Below are positions 15,616 to 22,647 of a stretch of 36,172 bases of DNA, piece by piece (the stretch's first letter is position 1; the number at the start of each line of letters is the position of its first letter). The position numbers and the translations under genes were made by a program. The notes beneath the pieces were generated by a model. The model made no database searches. It was given only the letters and a program-made list of their open reading frames with translations, and had not been told where the DNA came from. Source of the DNA: a virus; IMG/VR virus record IMGVR_UViG_3300024518_004941, positions 1 through 36,172 of that record; one strand, written 5' to 3'.

Positions 15616-16714
15616 ATCAAATTTTATTGCTTGGTATTTTAACGAGTTCAAATTCGATCCACTATTTGAGGTAATGGATGGAATGGCTGAGGGTTCTCCT
15701 CATCACCGCGAATCAAGTATTGGCATCCACACAAACATGGTTGTAACAGAATATATTGGCAACTGTACTGGTTCGTGGGATCTGATCCATTACCGTGTGT
15801 TGGGAGCATTTGCAGCAACATTTCATGATGTTGGGAAGCCGGGTGCGTGTCAGTTCAAGTGGAAAGAAGAGCGTGGCGATTACAACTCGTTCAACGGTCA
15901 TGAAATTCTATCTGCCCGTTTATGGGAAGATTGGGCTGTTAAGAACTGGGAATTGTTAACAGATCGTTTCGATTTTGTTCCAGACGACATTTATCGTGTT
16001 GGTTGGTTGATCGAACATCACAAGCCTTGGGATATCAAGAAAACTGAAAAGCGAACTAATATGGCACTCACAGCTATCGAACTGGAATTAGAGGATGTTT
16101 TTACATGTCTACTTCGAGCAGATACATGGGGTCGTTTATCTGATGATGCAACTGAAAAACGTGAAAAGGTTAGTACATGGTTGAATGATTTTCAGTACCG
16201 AGTAGATCGACTTGGTTCAGTGCCAAGCGATCCTAATAACACAGATGATAAGCCTGTGCTTACTATGCCAATTGGTCCATCTGGTTGCGGAAAGTCAACA
16301 TATCGAAACAGTTTACCGGAAGACGTTGAGTCATATTCTTGGGACGATCTTCGTGTTGAGTGGTACAGCAAAGACTACGATGAAGCGTATAAATTGGCTT
16401 GTGAAGACAAGAAATTCATTCGAAAAGCACATTCTCGATTTAACTGGATGGTAAAAACAGGCAAAGACATTTATGTTGACAACACCAACACGTCTGCGAG
16501 ACGTCGTCGATTTTTTATTACAGAAGCACGTCGTCATGGGTATCATATTGTTGGGGTTTTATTTCCAATCAGCATAGATACATTAATGAGTCGTCAACAA
16601 ACACGAACCGATAAAACGGTTCCAACTCAGGCCGTTAGTCAGCAGTTTCATAACATACAACTGCCACAATATGGAGAATTTGATAGTGTGTTGATTTGCG
16701 ACGGAAACCTATAG
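15605..16714 (+). CDS. HD phosphoesterase - polynucleotide kinase fusion (HD-Pnk type)
   Basis: Two domains are visible. Residues ~35-185 have HD-domain metal ligands: His42, His74-Asp75 in FHDVGK, GHE (His99), EHHK (138-139) and RADTW (Asp173). Residues ~217-365 are a P-loop kinase with GPSGCGKS (224-231), a WDDLR acceptor/base motif (246-250), VDNTNT (291-296) and a lid with R330/R334, as in T4-type 5'-OH polynucleotide kinases. An HD plus kinase enzyme that heals RNA/DNA ends (2',3'-phosphoesterase plus 5' kinase) is known from Runella as HD-Pnk. The order and size (369) agree. In T4 Pnkp the phosphatase is a HAD domain instead. The likely role is repair of host-cleaved tRNA or nicked nucleic acid. 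No ligase is visible in this window. Confidence 0.85.
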   Translation: MTVKSNFIAWYFNEFKFDPLFEVMDGMAEGSPHHRESSIGIHTNMVVTEYIGNCTGSWDLIHYRVLGAFAATFHDVGKPGACQFKWKEERGDYNSFNGHEILSARLWEDWAVKNWELLTDRFDFVPDDIYRVGWLIEHHKPWDIKKTEKRTNMALTAIELELEDVFTCLLRADTWGRLSDDATEKREKVSTWLNDFQYRVDRLGSVPSDPNNTDDKPVLTMPIGPSGCGKSTYRNSLPEDVESYSWDDLRVEWYSKDYDEAYKLACEDKKFIRKAHSRFNWMVKTGKDIYVDNTNTSARRRRFFITEARRHGYHIVGVLFPISIDTLMSRQQTRTDKTVPTQAVSQQFHNIQLPQYGEFDSVLICDGNL

Positions 16715-16724
16715 AGGATTATAA

Positions 16725-17831
16725 ATGAATAGATTCAAAATTTTAATGATTAGCGTGGTGTTACTTGTAGCACCACTTGCCGGAAATGCTCAATCGACAA
16801 CCGAAAGTCAATTTATTGATATAATTAAAACAAATAAAGCATCGATTGTAGTTGTCACAGTAGAACAATCGGCTCCCGATCTGACAGAGAATATGGCTGA
16901 TGTCTTAGAGGACTTAGAGGACTTAGAGGATTTTGGATTTCCAAAAAATTTCTTGGACGGTTTAGTTCCTAATAAAAAAGAGGAAGTAGTACCCCGTAAA
17001 AACTATTCCTTTGGAACAGGCTTTTTCATAGAGGACTATATCGTTACCAATTATCACGTCATCGACGGCGGTGAAACAATAGTTATTAATTTTGAAAGTG
17101 ACCCAACTCGATATGAAGTTGAAGTGGTAAATTCAGATGAGATATCTGACATAGCAATATTAAGATTAAAAACCCCTCTCCCTTTTGATGTTGTTCCTTT
17201 AGAGTGGGGTAATGCACAGTTATACTCAGGTCAAGACGTTTGGGCTGTTGGTCATCCACGAGGGTTGGTATATTCAGTATCAAAAGGAATAGTTAGTCAT
17301 ACACACCGCGCTGCAAGCAATAACTGGCAGAAATCAATTCAAACTGATGTTGCGATTAACTCAGGTAATTCAGGCGGACCATTGTTTGATATGGCTGGTA
17401 ATGTTGTTGCAATCAACACCATCATAGTTACCTCTAGCGGTGGAAGTGATGGAATTAGTGTGAGCATTGAAAGCAGATACGCACAAAACATAATTGAAAA
17501 ATTATTAGCTGGTGGAGATATTGATCGTCCACTTATGGGACTTCAAATCGCCGATAACATTATGACTGGCAAAGTCTTTGTAGCAGTTGCGAAAGAAGGA
17601 AATCCTGGCGCCGAAGCAGGTGTTGAAAGTAAAGATATTTTCTATACACTAGACGGTGATCGTATTCTTGCTGCTCAAGACATCTTTGACGTTTTACGTA
17701 GACACGCCCCTGGTGATATTATACCAGCAACATTTATTCGTGGTGACGATAGTGAACATATCACTGTGGAAATTACATTGATGTCGTTGATACAAGCATT
17801 CGAAGAATATGAAGCTGAAGCAGAAGAGTAA
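16725..17831 (+). CDS. Exported HtrA/DegP-like serine protease with PDZ domain
   Basis: A signal peptide (basic start, hydrophobic 6-19, GNA|Q cleavage near 22/23) points to the periplasm. The trypsin-like domain has all three catalytic residues: His111 in TNYHV, Asp142 in SDIAILRL and Ser216 in NSGNSGGPL. A single PDZ-like region (~250-355, with PLMGLQIAD, GNPGAEAGV and GDRI) follows. Length 368 suits a one-PDZ DegS/DegQ type. The gene lies 10 bases after HD-Pnk and so belongs to the early-type unit. A triple LED repeat (residues 61-69) sits where DegP has its flexible loop. It may act on envelope or secreted host proteins, or aid lysis or superinfection control. A host origin for the gene is likely but not shown. 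Confidence 0.93.
   Translation: MNRFKILMISVVLLVAPLAGNAQSTTESQFIDIIKTNKASIVVVTVEQSAPDLTENMADVLEDLEDLEDFGFPKNFLDGLVPNKKEEVVPRKNYSFGTGFFIEDYIVTNYHVIDGGETIVINFESDPTRYEVEVVNSDEISDIAILRLKTPLPFDVVPLEWGNAQLYSGQDVWAVGHPRGLVYSVSKGIVSHTHRAASNNWQKSIQTDVAINSGNSGGPLFDMAGNVVAINTIIVTSSGGSDGISVSIESRYAQNIIEKLLAGGDIDRPLMGLQIADNIMTGKVFVAVAKEGNPGAEAGVESKDIFYTLDGDRILAAQDIFDVLRRHAPGDIIPATFIRGDDSEHITVEITLMSLIQAFEEYEAEAEE
16904..16930 (+). repeat. Triple 9-base tandem repeat in the protease gene
   Basis: CTTAGAGGA occurs three times head to tail (16904-16912, 16913-16921, 16922-16930), encoding a Leu-Glu-Asp repeat. The unit is a multiple of three, so copy changes keep the frame. Confidence 0.95.
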
Positions 17832-17832
17832 C

Positions 17833-18402
17833 TTATTGAGTAAGTAAACCAGCTTCTTTTAACGCTATAACTTCTTTCATTAAGTGTTTACAAACACCAG
17901 GAGTTCGCTTGGTGTTCACAGGGGGTCTATCAGTTTTCTTTTGATATGGCCCAGGCGGATCTCCTAATAAACTTCCATCGTTGTTATTCCAAATAGAAAA
18001 TCTCCAACGAAAATCCAAACAAGTGCAACGAACCTTCACAGTGTTGCGTCCAAGCGATATTGGCATGATATGGTATTCTTCTTTATCAGAACCGATGAAA
18101 GAAACGTTATCATTCTGATCAGAATCTTCATATATGACATCACTAAAAGATATTGAAGGCTGATACTTTTTACCATCACTGGTAGCGGTAGCATGAGCTT
18201 CTAATGTTTGACTCTCGCGAAATGGAACAAGTTTCATTTTAGTTATCTGGATAGGATTAACAGCAAATTGTCTCTTTTTCGTCGCGGGCAGAAACTGCAA
18301 CGTCTTTTGTTCCAAATCTTTATAGGAACTTTCCTCATTCAGTTGCTCTGTCATTTGTTCGAGGATTCTTTCACCTCGAATTAACATTAGATTACTGGTC
18401 AT
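17833..18402 (-). CDS. SWIM-type zinc-finger protein
   Basis: The C-terminal third has Cys126-x-Cys128 (VRCTCLDFRWRF) and Cys171-x-His173 (PGVCKHL), the CxC ... CxH set of a SWIM zinc finger. A P/G-rich stretch (GDPPGPYQKKTDRPPVN) lies between them. Residues 1-110 have no known domain. SWIM fingers bind DNA or protein. The first ATG is six bases after the stop of the upstream lysine-rich gene and lacks its own ribosome site, so translation is probably coupled. The 3' end is one base from the end of the convergent protease gene. It is probably expressed late with the minus-strand block. Function is unknown. Confidence 0.75.
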   Translation of the reverse strand: MTSNLMLIRGERILEQMTEQLNEESSYKDLEQKTLQFLPATKKRQFAVNPIQITKMKLVPFRESQTLEAHATATSDGKKYQPSISFSDVIYEDSDQNDNVSFIGSDKEEYHIMPISLGRNTVKVRCTCLDFRWRFSIWNNNDGSLLGDPPGPYQKKTDRPPVNTKRTPGVCKHLMKEVIALKEAGLLTQ

Positions 18403-18408
18403 GACTTA

Positions 18409-19719
18409 TTAATGAATCTCTTTTTTGATGAATGAAACTTTAACTGACTTTGTCGCACCATCAGGCTTAACACCCAAATCTTCGAGTATTGCCATTACTG
18501 CTTCATTCTTTTGTGTTTCAGGAGCATTTGATTCTTCAATCTTTTTTACAGCCTTCACTTTTTCAGCAGTTAACTTTTTGTCAACGTTTTTAGGATCGAG
18601 GTTAGCTCTCTCCATTAATTCTTGAGCAATCTTATCAATGTCAACTATTACATCACTACCAGTTATAGTTTTAACAGGCCCACTGCGTTTCGCTTCGGTA
18701 TGAACTTTCACATTAGATTTACCTTTAGAGTCTGTTAGTTTAATACCAATCTCTTCGAGTATATCTTTAATTGCGCTATCCTTTTTTGTATCAATTGGCT
18801 TTACAGGTTTATCTGGTGTTCCTAATTTCTTAGATAACTGAGCAGGTGGAATTGTTGTATCTTTTCGAGCAGCTTTCTTCTTAGGGGTTAAGTTTTCAAC
18901 GATCTTTTTAACATTAACTTTCTTCTTTTCAGCTACCTTTTTAACATCCTTTAGGATATCTTTATCAATTTCTTCCTGAATTATGGACGGTTTGTTCTGT
19001 GCAGCTTTACCCATATCAACCTTTTCAGCTACCTTTTTAGTAATAGGTTTCTCAACTTTCTTAACTGTTGCTTTCTTCTTATTTGTAGCTATCTTCTTAA
19101 CTGTTTCGTCAATCTTTTTAGACTTCGCCGCTTTGATTTTAGCAGCCTTTTCGGTTGCCTCTTCCTTCAAAATTTTCTTAGCCTTGGCGCGTTGAGTAGC
19201 CTTTACAGTTGCGGGCTTTTTCTTTGCTGCTGCATCTTCTTTTTTCTTGGTCAGTTCTTCAGCAATTTGTTCAATGCTCTTTTCCTTTGACTTTGTCTTA
19301 TTCTTCGAAGGCGGCTCAAGTTTTATGACGTTAGACTTCTTCTCGTCTTTCTTTTCATCTTCCTTCGGCTTGTCAGCTTGACGGTTGGCAGGCTTGACAG
19401 TAACATTTTCGGGCTTGGTTGAGTAAATTTCTGCATTACCAACCACATTGAGTGTACCATTAAAAGGTTCAAAATAATAACCATCACCAACAACTTGAAG
19501 AGAACAAGGATAAGCAGTGCGATCAATAAAAGGAAGTGGAGGTACTTTACAGATCCATTTATCACCAGATCCTTCTCTCTCACAAGCAAAACAAATGTCC
19601 ATACCGTTCGCAGAAATAGTGAACCACACGCGAATGTCGGGTGTACTAAGACCTTGAACTGATACATTCAATTCGAATGTATTTTCTTTCGTATTATTAA
19701 TTGTTACTATATTGTCCAT
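18409..19719 (-). CDS. Lysine-rich low-complexity protein with N-terminal beta domain
   Basis: The first ~100 residues form a beta-rich domain (TPDIRVWFTISANGMD, then YYFEPFNGTLNVVG). The next ~330 residues are dominated by Lys, Ala, Glu and Val, in long helical, histone-H1-like or scaffold-like stretches. A segment near residue 300 (KKDSAIKDILEEIGIKL) is repeated near the C-terminus (KNEAVMAILEDLGVKP). AAGGA at 19726-19730 overlaps a first ATG (19725) and is correctly spaced for the second ATG (19719), which I chose (436 aa). A late box lies 22 bases upstream. It could be a DNA-condensing internal protein, a scaffold or a tether. I recognise no family with certainty. Confidence 0.75.
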   Translation of the reverse strand: MDNIVTINNTKENTFELNVSVQGLSTPDIRVWFTISANGMDICFACEREGSGDKWICKVPPLPFIDRTAYPCSLQVVGDGYYFEPFNGTLNVVGNAEIYSTKPENVTVKPANRQADKPKEDEKKDEKKSNVIKLEPPSKNKTKSKEKSIEQIAEELTKKKEDAAAKKKPATVKATQRAKAKKILKEEATEKAAKIKAAKSKKIDETVKKIATNKKKATVKKVEKPITKKVAEKVDMGKAAQNKPSIIQEEIDKDILKDVKKVAEKKKVNVKKIVENLTPKKKAARKDTTIPPAQLSKKLGTPDKPVKPIDTKKDSAIKDILEEIGIKLTDSKGKSNVKVHTEAKRSGPVKTITGSDVIVDIDKIAQELMERANLDPKNVDKKLTAEKVKAVKKIEESNAPETQKNEAVMAILEDLGVKPDGATKSVKVSFIKKEIH

Positions 19720-19741
19720 TGACATTCCTTCAATTATCCAG

Positions 19742-19749
19742 TATTTATC
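19742..19749 (-). promoter_or_regulatory. T4-type late promoter, minus strand (GATAAATA)
   Basis: The reverse complement of 19742-19749 is GATAAATA. It overlaps the stop codon of the upstream minus gene and ends 22 bases before the chosen start at 19719. Confidence 0.75.
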
Positions 19750-20245
19750 GCTTAGGTTTGCGCAGTCTAAAATTCGTTACCTTCACAATTGCTTGAGTAG
19801 TTATACGTTTCATACCTGACATCATCACCTTCATTCTGTCCTTCGTTGCGTTTACTACTTCTACGATATTAAATAGCACCCGAGCTTTATCCTGAGGAAC
19901 CATGTATTGCTTTTCAATCGTCTTCTTACCAATCTTTATTTCAATTCGAACAGGTAGGAAACGTCGAAGATATTCCGCTTCCTGTTCTCTTGGAACAATA
20001 TAAAATTGTTCTTTGTCTGGTACGGGCTGATACAGATGCTGAATTTCTCCAGGCTGTAATGGTCGTGTAACGGTTTTCGGATAATATCCACCACCGCCAC
20101 CAGCTCCTCCTGCAACAACAGGATTAACACAGAACAATGTGAATGGCCCAGCAGTAAGCATAGTACCATTTTCACATGCTGTGGTCTTTCCGCAACTTAA
20201 CCCTTTGGTTATAATTGCTTGAGCTGCATCACCTAATCCAGCCAC
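19745..20245 (-). CDS. Probable virion protein, 166 aa, GTG start
   Basis: No known domain. The N-terminal third is Gly/Ala-rich with cysteines (LSCGKTTACENG) and a glycine run (GGAGGGGGYY). The C-terminal half is basic with predicted strands and ends LRKPKR. GTG is the only reasonable start. AAGGTG just upstream overlaps the stop region of the preceding gene (9-base gap), so the pair is coupled. It probably belongs with the adjacent 246-aa structural-type protein. Function is unknown. Confidence 0.65.
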   Translation of the reverse strand: MAGLGDAAQAIITKGLSCGKTTACENGTMLTAGPFTLFCVNPVVAGGAGGGGGYYPKTVTRPLQPGEIQHLYQPVPDKEQFYIVPREQEAEYLRRFLPVRIEIKIGKKTIEKQYMVPQDKARVLFNIVEVVNATKDRMKVMMSGMKRITTQAIVKVTNFRLRKPKR

Positions 20246-20254
20246 AATATCACC

Positions 20255-20995
20255 TTACACGCAAGTCGGCTTGCCGTCTGACGTTCCCACAGCAGTTGGT
20301 GTTCTCTCACAAACATCTGTTACACTTGGTGTTCCTGATCCATCACGCAATGAGAACGTGCGCAATGGGGTAATACAATCATCATCATAGATAATCATAG
20401 TTTTAGCCGTCGCGTCAATTCTAGTTCTGTTTGTTTCAAATTTAAGAAGAAGGGTGACCAATGTTTCAACATCTGCAAGATCAAGCACCAATGAAGTAAG
20501 GTCAGTCCGGTCCTGATTAAAAGATTCACCAAACGAACCAGCGACTAAATGATCAAGTCGAGGCTCATCGTAAATTAAATCAACCATCGCATCAGCACTA
20601 TTGGTCGGATCAAATTCACCAGCTTGATATCGTTCGTTTGTTGGTTGAGCAACACCACCATCAACTCGGAACACATAAGCCTTGGTTGCATCGTAGCCGT
20701 TTACGGTATCGAATACATATCGATAAAATCCATCCTGCGATCCACCCAACGGCAACCCACCAGAGCCCGAAGCACCAGCTGTCTTATCATGCATTTCCAA
20801 CATTGTACCGTCTGTGCCTATAGCGCCCGCAGGTGCCCCACCACCAACAGGGCCAGCGCCGTTTAAACCTTCAATCGCACCAATCAAAAGTGTTTGGTCA
20901 GCACTATCGACTTCCCAAATTCGGATCGTTGGTGTTAATCCGATTATAGGTACTCCACCGGATGTGAAAAATGATGTGATAATGATCTCAGCCAT
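20255..20995 (-). CDS. Probable phage structural protein, 246 aa
   Basis: The start (ITSFFTSGGVPIIGLTPTIRIWEVD) and the end (TNRTRIDATAKTMIIYDDDCITPLRTFSLRDGSG) follow patterns common in virion or fibre-associated proteins of marine phages. The middle has a Gly-rich loop (about residues 45-85) and YRYVFDT. The pattern ATAKTMIIYDDD...PLRTFSL occurs in many tail-fibre-like proteins. AAAGGAGA lies nine bases before the ATG and a CATAAATA late box 32 bases upstream. Attachment to the baseplate or a fibre is inferred. Confidence 0.75.
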   Translation of the reverse strand: MAEIIITSFFTSGGVPIIGLTPTIRIWEVDSADQTLLIGAIEGLNGAGPVGGGAPAGAIGTDGTMLEMHDKTAGASGSGGLPLGGSQDGFYRYVFDTVNGYDATKAYVFRVDGGVAQPTNERYQAGEFDPTNSADAMVDLIYDEPRLDHLVAGSFGESFNQDRTDLTSLVLDLADVETLVTLLLKFETNRTRIDATAKTMIIYDDDCITPLRTFSLRDGSGTPSVTDVCERTPTAVGTSDGKPTCV

Positions 20996-21027
20996 CAGCG
21001 ACTGTCTCCTTTATTCTCGTGTTTAAC

Positions 21028-21035
21028 TATTTATG
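21028..21035 (-). promoter_or_regulatory. T4-type late promoter, minus strand (CATAAATA)
   Basis: The reverse complement reads CATAAATA and ends 32 bases before the start codon at 20995. It lies in the short gap after the HNH gene. Confidence 0.82.
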
Positions 21036-21057
21036 GGCCACACTTCTGTGATTACTA

Positions 21058-21636
21058 TTATTGCACAGTTGACCACGGTTTGTAAAATTCATATATTAAA
21101 CGATGCTCTTCGGGTGTTCCGTTATTTTTAATACGGTTTGCTCTCCACGAAACAACAACTATGTTGCCTTTCATATATCCTTTGTTTGGATCAATTCTAT
21201 CAACAGAAGGAGTGTTGTCAGCCTGTTGGTTATCGGAAAAGAACAACGAGATGCCTAAAACAGGACAACGATCTAGCATTGCGACATCATCAACAGTCAA
21301 ATCACAAGGTAAATTTAATTTTCTCGCATTACTTTTTGCTCTACGTAACAAATAGTGCTCTGGTGATTCTACTTTCTGTGTTTTATTTAAAAAAGCTGTT
21401 GGATTATCGTATAATACTCCTGTTTCAGATAATATCTCATCTCTCTTTTTTATCCACCACGTGTCTGAATTCTTCTTTTGTTTTTCTGTTGTGTACCATT
21501 CTCGTTGAGCAATTGACATACACTGCTTACAATAACTCTGTAAGTTATCTTTCGTGTTTGGGTGTTTGCTGAACTCAGATGTTGGTCTGCTTCTTTCACC
21601 TTGATGATGTTTTGATTTACATTCTTTGTTTTTCAC
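21058..21636 (-). CDS. HNH-family endonuclease with N-terminal zinc finger
   Basis: Residues ~95-180 match a phage HNH subfamily. Features are RAKSNARKLNLPCDLT, Cys124 in DRCPVLG, SVDRIDPNKGYMKGN (Asp146, Asp149, Asn158) and WRANRIKNN (Asn167). The N-terminus has a finger with Cys6-x3-His10 and Cys36-x2-Cys39, typical of such free-standing mobile endonucleases. The only start that keeps the finger is GTG 21636, which lacks a ribosome site. An in-frame TGA lies just upstream. Such genes spread by cutting phage DNA. Both neighbouring genes look intact, so no intron is implied. It may be a recent insertion between divergent late genes. Confidence 0.82.
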   Translation of the reverse strand: MKNKECKSKHHQGERSRPTSEFSKHPNTKDNLQSYCKQCMSIAQREWYTTEKQKKNSDTWWIKKRDEILSETGVLYDNPTAFLNKTQKVESPEHYLLRRAKSNARKLNLPCDLTVDDVAMLDRCPVLGISLFFSDNQQADNTPSVDRIDPNKGYMKGNIVVVSWRANRIKNNGTPEEHRLIYEFYKPWSTVQ

Positions 21637-21641
21637 AAAGG

Positions 21642-21649
21642 TATTTATA
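21642..21649 (-). promoter_or_regulatory. T4-type late promoter, minus strand (TATAAATA)
   Basis: The reverse complement is a perfect TATAAATA. It ends only five bases before the GTG of the HNH gene, so transcription would start at or next to the start codon. Confidence 0.65.
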
Positions 21650-21665
21650 GTTCATTTACATGAAC
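21650..21665. repeat. Inverted repeat between divergent late promoters
   Basis: GTTCAT (21650-21655), spacer TTAC, ATGAAC (21660-21665). It lies between the minus-strand box at 21642-21649 and the plus-strand box at 21671-21678. It could be an operator, or chance. Confidence 0.45.
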
Positions 21666-21670
21666 GCTCC

Positions 21671-21678
21671 TATAAATA
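21671..21678 (+). promoter_or_regulatory. T4-type late promoter, distal (TATAAATA)
   Basis: A perfect consensus box 68 bases before ATG 21747, and the first of two tandem late boxes ahead of this gene. Confidence 0.75.
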
Positions 21679-21712
21679 ATCACACAAAATGTGACACCAC
21701 GAAATGCCACAC

Positions 21713-21720
21713 CATAAATA
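21713..21720 (+). promoter_or_regulatory. T4-type late promoter, proximal (CATAAATA)
   Basis: The second tandem box, 42 bases downstream of the first, ending 26 bases before ATG 21747. Confidence 0.8.
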
Positions 21721-21746
21721 GATTCATATTTGAGGAACGTTACCAC

Positions 21747-21992
21747 ATGTCAAAATTTTCACTAATCAAGCAGTTGCAAATAGCCCCTATACAGGAGAAA
21801 TCCTTGTTGCCTGAGGGTATTAAATATCAAGAGTATGTTGTTCAACCCAAAGATGGTAATATGACTGTATTTATACCACTAAGAGAGACAGAAGCATTTG
21901 AAACCGCAGTGGGCAAAATTGATATTCTTTTAAGAGCTGATGTTCGTACTTTGTTGAGAGATCATCGAGGTATCATTGGTGGTACAAAATAA
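21747..21992 (+). CDS. Small 81-aa protein, unknown
   Basis: The frame is open back to an ATG at 21660, but that start would lie upstream of both late boxes. ATG 21747 has GAGGAA nine bases upstream and lies 26 bases after a late box, so it is preferred. The product (starts MSKFSLIKQLQIAP) has a helical C-terminal half (about residues 55-75) and no known domain. It leads the fibre gene series and is 23 bases from the next gene, so it may be a small virion protein or a fibre assembly factor. This is inference from position only. Confidence 0.65.
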   Translation: MSKFSLIKQLQIAPIQEKSLLPEGIKYQEYVVQPKDGNMTVFIPLRETEAFETAVGKIDILLRADVRTLLRDHRGIIGGTK

Positions 21993-22015
21993 CACATCCA
22001 ACATAGGGTAATAAA

Positions 22016-22645
22016 ATGGTTGCTGATGCTGTCATATTAACAAAACCAATTTCCGGCGGAGCCGGTGGTTCTAATCTAGAAGTAGAAGACGAAGGGTTAA
22101 GTCTATCAACTGCCGTAACGAAATTTAATTTTGTTGGTACTGGTGTAACTGCGACCGAACCAGTTGCCGATGAAATAACTGTTACAATTCCTGGCACTGG
22201 TATTACAGGACTCGCGCTTACAGTAATCAACGGTCAGCCAATGCTGACAGTAGAAGATTCTACAAGGGCTAATAAAATTTTAAGTGTTGGTGAGCAAGAA
22301 ATTACTTGGGCTGAAAATAGACTAAATGATCAAGATTGGATTGAAATTGGTAGAGCAACCGATGCTGAGACTGGTTACATTGCAGACTTTGATGGTACGA
22401 TTGTATACGGAACTGCACACTGTGAAAATACAGGAGCAAATTCTAAAAATATAAGAATATACATCGATGGTGTTGATACAGCACTCCTCGGAAATCTTTC
22501 TGGTGGTGTGAACGCCGAAATTAATAACACAACATTAGACATTGATTTTTCTCAAGGACAAAAGATTAGACTACGTGCCATAAATGGTGGTGGTGGTAAT
22601 ATCCAAGACACTGTAGTAAAACTAACAGTGAAGTGGAGAGGATAA
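22016..22645 (+). CDS. Short fibre-like protein, C-terminal type alpha domain
   Basis: The 209-residue product has a short Gly-rich start, a beta-rich segment (AVTKFNFVGTGVTATEP) common in phage fibres, and a ~130-residue C-terminal domain (from about residue 80). That domain is paralogous to the end of the 828-aa protein at 22708. Shared features are (R)A(N/S)K(I/V)LSV, then W-x-(D/E), WI-(E/D)-IG, a DGT or NGT turn, (I/L)YID, G-Q-(K/R)-(I/L)-RLR, and a final V-KWR. It probably forms a trimeric tip or decoration. It has no promoter of its own and is read with the 81-aa gene. Confidence 0.75.
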   Translation: MVADAVILTKPISGGAGGSNLEVEDEGLSLSTAVTKFNFVGTGVTATEPVADEITVTIPGTGITGLALTVINGQPMLTVEDSTRANKILSVGEQEITWAENRLNDQDWIEIGRATDAETGYIADFDGTIVYGTAHCENTGANSKNIRIYIDGVDTALLGNLSGGVNAEINNTTLDIDFSQGQKIRLRAINGGGGNIQDTVVKLTVKWRG

Positions 22646-22647
22646 TC

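Noticed and set aside
21058-21636. HNH endonuclease as part of a group I intron or intein
   Set aside because: It has its own start and stop, lies between intact genes and shows no split host gene around it.
21660-21746. Upstream ATG 21660 for the 81-aa gene
   Set aside because: It lies before both late boxes and lacks a ribosome site. The added residues look like translated promoter DNA.
21868-21875. Perfect TATAAATA on the minus strand inside the 81-aa gene
   Set aside because: By rough base-composition estimate a few chance copies are expected on both strands of a window this size. It is internal to a gene and has no start site close by. It could give the HNH gene a long leader but has no positional support.
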